From: Spirochaetae bacterium HGW-Spirochaetae-7
Lineage (GTDB): Bacteria > Spirochaetota > Spirochaetia > Treponematales > UBA12059
Direction of reading: 5' to 3'
Length of the DNA: 12,960 nucleotides
Assembly (NCBI GenBank): GCA_002839245.1
Contig: PGXR01000066.1
Location: forward strand, 1-12,960
Below the pieces are notes generated by a model. It was not told where the DNA came from, did not search any database, and saw nothing but the letters and a program-made list of their open reading frames with translations. The first letter of the stretch is position 1, and each line of letters begins with the position of its first letter. The translations under genes were made by a program, and so were the position numbers. Shown here piece after piece: positions 1 to 7,324 of the stretch.

Positions 1-1
1 G

Positions 2-751
2 AGCATAGAGCCGATGTCAGCCGAGGATGAATCCCCGGCTTTCAGCCTCGATGAAGACAACGTCGAACCTGAGCTTGTCCTGAACCTCGATGCCGACGAC
101 AAGCCGGTCATATCGACGGTTGATTCGTTCCCGGAACCCCTCGAAGAATTGGACGACGCTTACGAACTCGAGGAATTGGCTTCTGCCGACGACATCGGTG
201 GCATGGACCTGCACTCCGAGCCATTTTCCGCCTCTGCACACGACATCACCCCGCTTGAAGAAGATACGTTCGTCGACATTCTTTCGGAAGAGCCTGAAGC
301 CGCCTTCGAGAGCGCTTCATCGCCTACCATGCCGGTCGAGTATCATCCCGATGACGTCGGCACGAGCCTCGACGACTCTCTTTTCGTCACGGCGGCCACG
401 TCCGAAAAGGTTTCGGCGGAGACTGAATCTCCGGACGAGCTCGAGTTCCTCGAAGAACTGGACGAGGACCTGGAACCTGTCGAGGAGACGACAACTGAAA
501 CGACGGAACCTGCCCAGGCAGTCGTCGCGGAACCGAAGGCAATCCCCGAGCAAGCTCCTTTCCCGGAACCCGAAATAACGCCCATAGCCGAAACCGAGGC
601 TCCCGACAAACTCAAGCACGACGTGAAATCGGTCCTGCAGTATCTCGACCAACTCCTCGCGTCCCTGCCGGAAGAAAAAATCGAGGAGTTCGCATCGAGC
701 GAGTATTATGATACCTACAAGCGACTGTTCGACGATCTGGGGTTGATCTGA
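2..751 (+). CDS. Acidic low-complexity protein with conserved-looking C-terminal helical tail; 5' end possibly outside window
   Basis: I cannot assign a function. An ATG at 14 gives 245 residues, but the frame is open to the left edge and no clear Shine-Dalgarno precedes 14, so the true start may lie outside the window. Residues 1-200 are very rich in Glu, Asp, Pro and Thr, with recurring L-E-E-L / L-D-E-L type motifs, and look disordered; there is no signal peptide or membrane segment. The last 45 residues differ: they form an amphipathic helical tail (around SVLQYLDQLLASLPEEKIEEF, then YDTYKRLF and LGLI at the end). From memory, spirochaetal proteins near DUF115 genes end in similar tails; this is recollection, not a search. 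The stop overlaps the next start (TGATG), so the gene is probably translationally coupled to the operon. A scaffold or docking role for its partners is inference only. Confidence 0.7.
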   Translation, partial: SIEPMSAEDESPAFSLDEDNVEPELVLNLDADDKPVISTVDSFPEPLEELDDAYELEELASADDIGGMDLHSEPFSASAHDITPLEEDTFVDILSEEPEAAFESASSPTMPVEYHPDDVGTSLDDSLFVTAATSEKVSAETESPDELEFLEELDEDLEPVEETTTETTEPAQAVVAEPKAIPEQAPFPEPEITPIAETEAPDKLKHDVKSVLQYLDQLLASLPEEKIEEFASSEYYDTYKRLFDDLGLI

Positions 752-1685
752 TGGGATTGCTCGAGAAAGCCGCCAAGCGCTCCAAGGGAACCGCGGGAAA
801 AAGCCAGGGGCTCCTTGCGCTGAGCCAAAAAAAAAAGCTCCGCGGGGCGCAGCCCCTGCAGCGCTTCTTGACAATGAGGATGTCACGGCAAGACTTACCG
901 AGATAAAGGATCCGTTGCTTGGCGCCCGCTTCGCGCTCGAGGTCCTCGCAAGGACCAAGCTTCCGTGGGCCGCTTGCTACGCCCGGTCCGGCGGCTCCCT
1001 CGTTCCCATCGCCGCCTTTGGCACGGGCATTCCCGTTCCGGTATTGCCCAGCGCACCGCTTGCCACGGCCTCGCTGCACTTCCCCATACGCACGACCGCC
1101 TTCGGGGACTCCATAGGCACAGGTACGATCCTGGTCGTCGCTGCCGGTCATGACCGTTTCTTCCTGCTCCCGACAATTCCTGAACTACCTGAAAAGGACA
1201 TGGAGGCGCTAGCACTCTGCTGCGCTACCGACTCCGGTATCACCGGGGGAGAGACCGGGTCATTCGAACCTCTTTCGGAGCCGTACGAAGCGAGGATAGT
1301 CGACCATGGCAGGTCAAGAAAGTACCTGAACGTCTCGCTGTTTCTGGTAGACGTATCAAGCACGGTCCAACTCATTTCCGGGTCGTGCCCGCATTCGCTG
1401 CCGGGCTCGTTCGAGCACGAGGCGAGCGCCTTTTCAAACAAGATACTCGGTACCGCCGGCAAGGCCGGCATGATTTCCGAAGGACGCATCCTCTGCGCTT
1501 TCTATGGCCATGGCACCGGGGACCCTGAACTGGTGGCTACGCAGACCAGGAAAGCCTTGGCCAAGGCAGTCCCGCTTCCCGATCCGGCCGGCATCAAGAC
1601 AGGTCCATATCTGTCGGTACTGCTGGCCGATACCGACGCGGAACTCACGATTCGATCGTTCATCGATGGCTTGCTCGATTCATAA
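751..1685 (+). CDS. Uncharacterised protein made by probable -1 ribosomal frameshift at an A10 run (311 aa predicted)
   Basis: Function unknown. The ATG at 751 overlaps the previous stop and a GGGG lies 8 bases upstream, but its frame ends after 51 codons at TAA 904-906. The long frame ending at 1685 has no ATG, GTG or TTG between its upstream stop (744-746) and a TTG at 915. Bases 827-836 are ten A's. In the ATG frame they give the heptamer A AAA AAG (831-837); a -1 slip there joins the frames to read SQKKK then APRGAAPAALL, for 29 + 282 = 311 residues. The downstream part is a soluble mixed alpha/beta sequence with no signal peptide. A segment reading GRILCAFYG then DPELVA weakly recalls degenerate nucleotide-cyclase-like folds, too weakly to name one. 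The alternatives are a deleted A (sequencing error or phase variation) or initiation at TTG 915 behind AAAGGA. It lies between the acidic protein and the first DUF115 gene and overlaps the latter by 20 bases. Confidence 0.7.
831..856 (+). promoter_or_regulatory. Candidate -1 programmed frameshift signal: slippery A AAA AAG plus hairpin
   Basis: The heptamer A AAA AAG at 831-837 is in the zero frame of the ATG at 751. A 6-base spacer (838-843) follows, then a GC-rich hairpin: GGGGC (844-848), loop GCA, GCCCC (852-856), which could extend by a GC/GC pair across a bulged T. This order (slippery heptamer, short spacer, GC-rich stem) is that of the bacterial dnaX frameshift site. An AGGGG at 806-810 could act as an internal Shine-Dalgarno stimulator, but it is about 20 bases upstream, further than in dnaX. 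The A10 run could instead act by transcriptional slippage, which would give a mixed product. Confidence 0.55.
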
Positions 1686-3216
1686 CACAGACATTGCCGG
1701 CTCGCAGCACAGCAATTCATACCATTCCCGCTATGCCCCCCGAAGGGAAGCAGAACGTCATGTCGAATCGACGATAGGCGGAAAGCGTCCCGCCATAGTC
1801 TTCATCATCGGCGGAGGCCTCAATTACCTGAGCCTGGTGGTCGGCGAACGGTTTCCCAACGCGCGGATAGTCTCGATGCAACCATGTGACGAGTTTGACG
1901 GGCTTGAGGTATCACAGCCATCGTCGAGCTGGTCGCCGTCGAGCGCCATGACGGCTTACTCGATCGCGGCCAAAGCCCTTTCCGGGCATCACGCCTCCGG
2001 TGGAGTTGCCGTTATTGAATGGCCGCCGGTAGTCTCGCGCTTCCCCGGACAGGCCGGAAGGATTCGGCGGGCGATCAGGGACGCCCTCGAGGAGACCAGC
2101 TCGGACGCTGCGACAAGCGCGTTCTGGGCCTGTCGATGGCTCCACAACTGTATTCGTTTCACTTCGGCAGCTTCCGCCGGATTTTCAATAGTGCCTGGAA
2201 CCTCGGCAGTCGTTATTGCCTGCGCAGGACCAGGGTTGATGGACTCTCTCGGACAAATCGCCGCCAGGCGGGACAGCCTGGGGCTTTGGGCTCTCGCCTC
2301 GGCGCTCCCCGCGCTTCGCCATTTCGGGCTCGAACCCGACCTCGTCGTTTCGACCGACCCAGGATTCTGGAGCGGCGCTCACCTGCGGGCCGCGGCCGAC
2401 AGCGGCATCCCCGTCGCGATGCCGCCGAGCGGCTACGCGCCGTCCGCCATCCTCGAGCGCTCATCCATAATAGCGCTGGACACGGGACTTTCGTTCGAAA
2501 AGGCATGTCTGGGAGCGCTGGGAATCTCCGCCCGGGACGCCGCGGCCGCCGGCAGCGCAGCGGGTACTGCCCTTTCACTGGCATTGTCGGCGACAAGCGG
2601 ACCGGTCGTGCTTGCGGGCTATGACCTCGCCGCCACGGCGAGCGACGACCATGCACGACCGTACGCTTTCGACATCCTCGATGAGCTGGGTTCCTCGAGG
2701 ACGGCTCCCTGCGCTTCGTCCCGTTCAGCCCGCATCTTCGATAATTTCCCGGCTACGTCAGGTTCATGGCGACTGTCCAGGGCGTTTTCTACCTACGCTT
2801 CCACCATTTGCACGTCGGAGGAAGACCGTGACAGGGTCTACAGGGACAGCGATTCGCCAGTCGATACCGGCATACGGCGGTCGGAGCGCGGAAATATTCC
2901 TGCCGCCGGAAACAAGCCACCGCGGATCGCGCCTAAGCCCGCGCCCGCGGCGACGCGCTTCAACCGCCTTGCCGCCGTCAAGTCCATGCTCGTCGACCTT
3001 GTTGACCAGGCTTTCGAGGACGCCGGCGATGCGGTAGAACACGCCGTTCCGGTGCCGTATTCTGCCGCGCTGCTTTTCAAGGCTCTCGCACCACGGACTT
3101 CGGCTTCCTTCATCGCCGAGGCAGCCAGGGCATCTGCCAACGCCAAGGACCTTGCCGCGCTTGAGACGGCAGTTCGAGCGGCAGTCGACGTAATGTCAGG
3201 GATGAGCACATGCTAG
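1666..3216 (+). CDS. DUF115 / MptE-like (Maf-type) protein, copy 1
   Basis: This 516-residue protein probably belongs to the DUF115 family (6-hydroxymethylpterin pyrophosphokinase MptE-like), whose bacterial members include the flagellin-modifying motility accessory factors. I chose ATG 1666 because the N-terminus then gives the family-like YHSRYAPRREAERH (residues 19-32), then FIIGGGLNYL (46-55); coding evidence further upstream in this frame is antisense-like and overlaps the previous gene. Central motifs are AGPGL (187-191), PDLVVSTDPGFW (224-235) and AGYDL (317-321), in the order expected of the family's Rossmann-like core. After about residue 340 the sequence becomes Ser/Arg/Ala-rich and divergent, then ends in helices. 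No Shine-Dalgarno is visible; expression probably depends on coupling to the upstream gene, which it overlaps by 20 bases. Compared with the next gene, its GADFS-like motif is degraded to GYDLA, so this copy may be a non-catalytic partner (inference). Confidence 0.7.
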   Translation: MACSIHNTDIAGSQHSNSYHSRYAPRREAERHVESTIGGKRPAIVFIIGGGLNYLSLVVGERFPNARIVSMQPCDEFDGLEVSQPSSSWSPSSAMTAYSIAAKALSGHHASGGVAVIEWPPVVSRFPGQAGRIRRAIRDALEETSSDAATSAFWACRWLHNCIRFTSAASAGFSIVPGTSAVVIACAGPGLMDSLGQIAARRDSLGLWALASALPALRHFGLEPDLVVSTDPGFWSGAHLRAAADSGIPVAMPPSGYAPSAILERSSIIALDTGLSFEKACLGALGISARDAAAAGSAAGTALSLALSATSGPVVLAGYDLAATASDDHARPYAFDILDELGSSRTAPCASSRSARIFDNFPATSGSWRLSRAFSTYASTICTSEEDRDRVYRDSDSPVDTGIRRSERGNIPAAGNKPPRIAPKPAPAATRFNRLAAVKSMLVDLVDQAFEDAGDAVEHAVPVPYSAALLFKALAPRTSASFIAEAARASANAKDLAALETAVRAAVDVMSGMSTC

Positions 3217-4910
3217 ACCCGCAGCTGTTCGAAAGGAACATGCTTGCGGTAGCTTCGCGCCAAGGCCCGCTGTGTGCGGACAGGATACGGTTCGCGGAAT
3301 CGGACAGCCGCGTCGGCGTCATGGATTCGCGCGACGGCTTCCCCGTTACCTACATTGACGAGGGCGGACACAAAGCCTTCATGCACTCGAAGGTTGACCC
3401 TGTCAGGGAGGCTGGACGCCTGGCCAGGGAATACACGAAACCCGGGTTCTACGTCTTCCTTGGCCTGGGCGCAGGGTATACGGTCGCGGCGGTCATCGAA
3501 TCCGGCGTCGTAGCCCGCGGCCTCATAATCGAGTACGACGCCTCGATACTCCGCTCCGTCCTGGAGCGCATCGACCTGACCCACGTGCTCGGGGACAGGC
3601 GGCTCAAGCTCCTTGTCGATCCTGACGACGAAGAGCTCGACTTCGCCATCGCCACAAGCTACGTTCCCGCCGTTACCGGCGATTTCGTCTCGGTGCCGTT
3701 GCGAGGTCGCACCGATTCCGCGCAAGTCCGTTACCAGCGCGCGGCCGATTCCATACGCAATACAATAGGCGTCATCTCCGATGATTACTCCGTCCAGTCG
3801 TTCTTCGGAAAGCGCTGGTTTTCAAACATCATTCGGAACATTGAACTATCCGCCAGGCCGACACCGCCCGTCGGTCCCATACGCGAGGCGATGGTCACCG
3901 CGGCGGGACCTTCGCTAGAGCTGTACTTCGACGAGATAGCCTCCCGTCCCAAGGGAACGTTCCTCATCGCCACCGATACCAGCCTCAGGGCCCTGCTCGA
4001 AAGGCATATCGTGCCGGACGCGGTTATAAGCATAGATTGCCAGCACATCAGCTATTACCACTTCTCGCTCGGCCTGCCGGAAAATACGCCCCTGTTCATC
4101 GACCTCGCCTCCCCGCCTACCGTCGCGAGGTTGGCTGCCAAGCCGTATTTCTTCTCGTCGGGCCATCCGCTGTCGCGATTCATTGCGTCGAGGTTCCGCG
4201 CCTTTCCCGAGCTTGACACATCGGGCGGCAACGTTACGCACGCGGCGGTTTCGCTGGCGGAATACCTCGGAGCGGCGACGGTAAGGCTATACGGAGCGGA
4301 TTTTTCCTATCCGTATGGTAAATCCTATGCCCGCGGGACCTACATATACCCATACTTCGACATTCGCCAAGGCAGGCTAAAACCCGCCGAATCGCTGTTC
4401 GCTGAATTCCTGTACAGGAACATGAACCTCGACCGGGAGGAAGACAATGACGGCAGCTTCAGGTACGTCACCAAGCCGCTCGTGGCCTACAGGCAACGCC
4501 TGGAACGCTTGTCGTCGACCATAGCGTGCAGGCTCGAGCGGATCCGCGGGAACGGTGTCAGGACTGCGATATCCGTGCAGCCAGGGGGCCTGAGGAAGGT
4601 GACAGGCCGGGTATTTGCCGCCGGGCGGCCATTTCAGAAGCCTGAAGATTTCCTGCGTTCATACGCCGCCGAGATCGATGCCTTGCCGGAACCGTTCAGG
4701 CACGCTGCCGCATATCTCGACGGCCTTGGCGCGCATGAGAAGGATGTGTGGACTACCATGCTCCCTTCCGCGGCCGCTTTCAGACGGGAGGCGGGCGACA
4801 CTCCTCCGGCTCCGTACGAACTGCTTTCCAGGACACGCTCATGGTGCGCCAGCGTCGTGCATGAAGAACTCAGGAGGACAGGCGGGCTCCAGGATCCTGG
4901 CCGGCTCTAG
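3210..4910 (+). CDS. DUF115 / MptE-like (Maf-type) protein, copy 2
   Basis: This is a 566-residue cytoplasmic protein with clear DUF115 features. The N-terminal half has a nucleotide- or SAM-binding-looking glycine loop, FLGLGAGYTVAAVIE (83-97), and an acidic strand end IIEYD (106-110). The core has TAAGPSLE (230-237), IATDTSLRALL (253-263), PDAVISIDCQ (269-278), TSGGNVTHAAVSLAEYLG (337-354) and YGADFSYPYG (361-370). These are typical of MptE-like proteins and of motility accessory factors thought to transfer nonulosonic sugars to flagellin. Here the actual substrate is inferred from family context only. The start ATG 3210 overlaps the previous stop in ATGCTAG, behind a GGGATGAG-like purine stretch, so translation is probably coupled. 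Both family motifs are better preserved than in copy 1. The gene ends in CTAG at 4907-4910, which is also the stop of the convergent lipoprotein gene, so there is no room for an intergenic terminator. Confidence 0.85.
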   Translation: MLDPQLFERNMLAVASRQGPLCADRIRFAESDSRVGVMDSRDGFPVTYIDEGGHKAFMHSKVDPVREAGRLAREYTKPGFYVFLGLGAGYTVAAVIESGVVARGLIIEYDASILRSVLERIDLTHVLGDRRLKLLVDPDDEELDFAIATSYVPAVTGDFVSVPLRGRTDSAQVRYQRAADSIRNTIGVISDDYSVQSFFGKRWFSNIIRNIELSARPTPPVGPIREAMVTAAGPSLELYFDEIASRPKGTFLIATDTSLRALLERHIVPDAVISIDCQHISYYHFSLGLPENTPLFIDLASPPTVARLAAKPYFFSSGHPLSRFIASRFRAFPELDTSGGNVTHAAVSLAEYLGAATVRLYGADFSYPYGKSYARGTYIYPYFDIRQGRLKPAESLFAEFLYRNMNLDREEDNDGSFRYVTKPLVAYRQRLERLSSTIACRLERIRGNGVRTAISVQPGGLRKVTGRVFAAGRPFQKPEDFLRSYAAEIDALPEPFRHAAAYLDGLGAHEKDVWTTMLPSAAAFRREAGDTPPAPYELLSRTRSWCASVVHEELRRTGGLQDPGRL

Positions 4911-6499
4911 TGCCGGGAAAGGTTCCGGGTGCGCCCGAAGCGACCCGCAGCCAGTCCCCAACGATCGCGGAGGTATGCGTCGAGCCTCGCCGCATTCGAG
5001 GCGGCTTCGACGATAACAGCGGGGGCGTCGGCCTCTATCCTGGGCAGATACGCCGGATACGCTTCCGCCAGCTTCCTGGCGACCGCCTCGAAATACAGAG
5101 GCAAGCTCCTGAGCGATTGCTGTACCAGGTACGCCTGCATCTCGTTGATATCCAGGTACCGGTCGGCCGTATCGTATCGTCTCCATGCGAAATGGATCAT
5201 CCAGAACCAGCGGGATTCCCGCGACAGCGAATCCCAAAGGTCGGCCGCCAGCGCACGGTAAGCCTCATCCTGGAAAAACAGGGCGTGCGAAGCCTCATGG
5301 TCGAGAAAAGTCTTCCTGAGGGCGTCCGATGACTCGCGCGCAATAGAAATCACGGCTCCATGGCCTGTCACCGGCACGTCGCCAGAGCCTTTCTCCAGCA
5401 CTCCGTAGGACAGCAGCAGATCGAGGAACGCATTCTCGTCGGCATTGAGGCGGAAGCCCTCGACCCGCGCCTTGGCGTAGAAATCCGCAAGTGTCTTGGT
5501 CGAATAGTCGTGGGCGTTCCAGCCGTGGAGCGCGGCGATCTCGCCATCGGTGGCCAGCTTGCCCCTGAAACCTGGCTTTTCCGCAAAGAAGGCAAGGCGT
5601 TTCAGGTAGCGGTCCTGCGTATCATAGTCCTTGAAATCGAGTACCAACGTTCCGGGCAACAGGTCCCAGCGGTACAGCGAATAATCGCCTGAAGGCCCGG
5701 GAGCATCGAGCATCGCGTAGAGGTCTGACAGTGGAGCGCCCCTGCCGTCGACTACGATAGCTTGCACCAGCCCGGCCTTCGACTCGACGACGAACCTTGT
5801 GGCAGCGCCTAGTGAGGCCATCGGGATCGCGAGCGGGGCGCCTGCGTGCATGACCGCCTCGAAAACGGCCCCCCGCTTGCCGTGCGCGTCAAGTGACGCG
5901 ATTTCCATGGCGCCGCCAGATTCCAGCGCCACGACCATCGAAACCCCGGCGGTGGACGCGGGTGCCAGCGCAATCGACGTTGTCTTGCCTGAAGCATCGA
6001 TTACCGGCGAGGTGCCGCCGTCGACGATATACGATCCGGAATCGAAGCGAAAGCCGACGAAAGCTTGCATCGCGGCGAATCCCGACAGGGTAGCCGTGGC
6101 TCCGGCCGTTGTCCGCAACTCCAGCGCGGCAACCGTGGCGCCGTCAGGTACGCGGAGCCTGAGCTCGCCAGGCAGGCCGGCCCGAAGCGTGAACGTCGCG
6201 GAAGCCAGCGCTGTACGGTCCCCGGCCGTGCGATACACCGAGACCGAGAGCCGCCCCATGCCCGTGGCGAATACGGCGATGTCGGTCCCCATGCCAAAGT
6301 CAAGCGGGCGTTCGAGCACAAACCTGACGGTGCTCGCATCCGCGACCGTGGCAGAAGTGCCTGAATCGGTTCTCGACAGCCTGGTTTCAGAACCGTCGGT
6401 AGCGACGAGGGACAAACCTTCGATATAGCTTGGGGAACAGGCGGCAAGAAGGCAGGCCAGGAGGCCAGCCGCAAGCGACTTGCCTGAGTTAAGTGCCAA
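4907..6499 (-). CDS. Lipoprotein with HExxH zinc metallopeptidase-like domain
   Basis: The 530-residue product starts with a lipoprotein signal: a positive N-region, a hydrophobic stretch and the lipobox LAAC, with Cys21 as the predicted lipidated residue. Residues 30-260 are Ala/Thr/Val/Ser-rich beta-type sequence. The C-terminal part holds DHEASHALFFQDEAYRAL, with HEASH at 401-405 matching the HExxH zinc site; NEMQAY (452-457) offers Glu453, 48 residues after His405, as a gluzincin-like third ligand. It probably acts as an envelope-anchored peptidase or peptidase-like protein; the substrate is unknown. The start is TTG at 6499 (TTG GCA CTT), overlapping the last codons of the upstream gene by 11 bases. 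No Shine-Dalgarno is visible and no better start occurs before the signal sequence, so translation is probably coupled. Activity is inferred from the motif alone; a non-catalytic homologue cannot be excluded. Confidence 0.75.
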   Translation of the reverse strand: MALNSGKSLAAGLLACLLAACSPSYIEGLSLVATDGSETRLSRTDSGTSATVADASTVRFVLERPLDFGMGTDIAVFATGMGRLSVSVYRTAGDRTALASATFTLRAGLPGELRLRVPDGATVAALELRTTAGATATLSGFAAMQAFVGFRFDSGSYIVDGGTSPVIDASGKTTSIALAPASTAGVSMVVALESGGAMEIASLDAHGKRGAVFEAVMHAGAPLAIPMASLGAATRFVVESKAGLVQAIVVDGRGAPLSDLYAMLDAPGPSGDYSLYRWDLLPGTLVLDFKDYDTQDRYLKRLAFFAEKPGFRGKLATDGEIAALHGWNAHDYSTKTLADFYAKARVEGFRLNADENAFLDLLLSYGVLEKGSGDVPVTGHGAVISIARESSDALRKTFLDHEASHALFFQDEAYRALAADLWDSLSRESRWFWMIHFAWRRYDTADRYLDINEMQAYLVQQSLRSLPLYFEAVARKLAEAYPAYLPRIEADAPAVIVEAASNAARLDAYLRDRWGLAAGRFGRTRNLSRH

Positions 6500-7262
6500 G
6501 GGAGAAGACGCTGCGCGCGATTAGCTGGGCAATCTGGTAGCGCTTGGCCGGGTCTATTGAACCGTCGGTACGGAGCAGCATAGCCCAGCGGCCCTCGAAG
6601 TCCTCGGGCAGGACGGGCAGGGCCATAAGGGAATCGGTCATGTGCCGCTCGGACGATTCCCACTGGCCGTTTATGGCGAACAGCACGGATGCGCAGGAAC
6701 GTATGAAGCCGGCCAGCGAGATGAAGTAGAACAGCTTGTCATCCTTGAAGGCGGCGCCGCCCAGGTCGCTCAGGGAGTGTTCCATTTTCTGCTGGCATGT
6801 CTCCCGCAATCTTTCCCAGAACTCCTGGGGGCTGTCGGCCAGGGCCATCTTCATGCGGTCGAGCCACTCGGAGCGCTGGTACAGCACGTTTCCATAGACC
6901 AGGCGGTACAGCATGTACGTGCCCGATGAACCGAATATCCACATCGTGTCGAAGCTGTTCGCCACGAGTTCTTCGATGTTCTTTGCCCGCTTGTATTCCA
7001 GCCTGACGGGCATTTCATTGATGAAGAAACGGTCTTTCTCCCCGCTACGCGACGTCTCGAACGCGCCCGGATTGTCGAAGGAAGCCTGCCGTTCCTCGCT
7101 GCCGGGGATCGGACCGGTGCAGTAGATGTCCAGCACGAGGGCAAAGTACGGATCAAGGACGTCCGTTTCCGCGGCTTCGCAGGAAACGACGCATTCGACG
7201 CCGGGCCATGACGAGAGGATAACCGTAAGCTTGGAGGCCAAGCGCTCAACGCTATGCATCAT
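6489..7262 (-). CDS. Putative nucleotidyltransferase-superfamily-like protein (weak assignment)
   Basis: This is a 257-residue soluble protein without signal peptide. The N-terminal 120 residues look like a divergent nucleotidyltransferase fold: a helix, a strand around VECVVSCEAAE, then DPYFALVLDIYCTG, where acidic residues flank a hydrophobic strand, and later INEMPVRLEYKRAKNIEELV, a pattern familiar from DUF4037-type and similar nucleotidyltransferases. The C-terminal half is helical, with LPEDFEGRWAMLL and KRYQIAQLIARSV, like the helical domain of minimal nucleotidyltransferases. The canonical G-S motif is not obvious, so activity is uncertain. The start ATG 7262 has a strong AAAGGAAAG Shine-Dalgarno (7271-7279) at 8 bases spacing; a second ATG follows directly. 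It is the first gene of a two-gene operon with the metallopeptidase-like lipoprotein and diverges from the 2H-phosphoesterase-like gene. Confidence 0.65.
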   Translation of the reverse strand: MMHSVERLASKLTVILSSWPGVECVVSCEAAETDVLDPYFALVLDIYCTGPIPGSEERQASFDNPGAFETSRSGEKDRFFINEMPVRLEYKRAKNIEELVANSFDTMWIFGSSGTYMLYRLVYGNVLYQRSEWLDRMKMALADSPQEFWERLRETCQQKMEHSLSDLGGAAFKDDKLFYFISLAGFIRSCASVLFAINGQWESSERHMTDSLMALPVLPEDFEGRWAMLLRTDGSIDPAKRYQIAQLIARSVFSLGT

Positions 7263-7270
7263 GTCAATAT

Positions 7271-7279
7271 CTTTCCTTT
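7271..7279 (-). promoter_or_regulatory. Strong ribosome binding site for the nucleotidyltransferase-like gene
   Basis: On the minus strand this reads AAAGGAAAG, 8 bases before ATG 7262. It is one of the few good Shine-Dalgarno sites in the window and fixes the start at the first of two adjacent ATGs. The same bases on the plus strand form part of the weak -35 region of the opposing promoter. Confidence 0.6.
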
Positions 7280-7303
7280 ACAGGAGTATGGACCGAGTAT
7301 ACT
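7277..7303 (+). promoter_or_regulatory. Possible overlapping divergent promoter for the plus-strand gene
   Basis: The palindrome AGTATACT gives TATACT at 7298-7303 on the plus strand. Upstream, TTTACA (7277-7282) matches five of six -35 consensus bases, but the spacer is only 15. Transcription would begin about 7-9 bases after the -10, just before ATG 7312, giving a leaderless message. The short spacer keeps confidence low. Confidence 0.3.
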
Positions 7304-7324
7304 ATGCCTTCATGGGTTTGGGAA
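7296..7324 (-). promoter_or_regulatory. Sigma70-type promoter for the minus-strand operon
   Basis: On the minus strand, TTCCCA (7324-7319, 4 of 6 to consensus) is followed by a 17-base spacer and TATACT (7301-7296, 5 of 6). Transcription would start near 7289, leaving a leader of about 27 bases that contains the AAAGGAAAG ribosome binding site. The -10 lies inside the perfect palindrome AGTATACT (7296-7303), so it is also readable on the other strand. Confidence 0.5.

Noticed and set aside
317..958. Long open frames on the opposite strand of the first two genes, including a Ser-rich one at 343-615
   Set aside because: They are antisense shadows of Glu/Asp-rich coding sequence in GC-rich DNA, with no ribosome sites and low-complexity Arg/Ser translations.
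1504..1665. N-terminal extension of the first DUF115 protein to ATG 1504
   Set aside because: The extension overlaps the well-supported end of the previous gene and encodes Arg/Trp/Pro-rich shadow sequence with no family resemblance; ATG 1666 gives the expected N-terminus.
915..1685. TTG 915 as the start of the second operon gene, behind AAAGGA
   Set aside because: The same frame upstream reads as plausible protein (APRGAAPAALLDNEDVTARLTEIKD) right up to the slippery run, so starting at 915 would discard coding sequence. It stays a fallback if no frameshift occurs.
7288..7311. ATG 7288 as the start of the 2H-phosphoesterase-like gene
   Set aside because: Its AGGAG is one base from the ATG, too close to work well, and the predicted -10 lies downstream of it.
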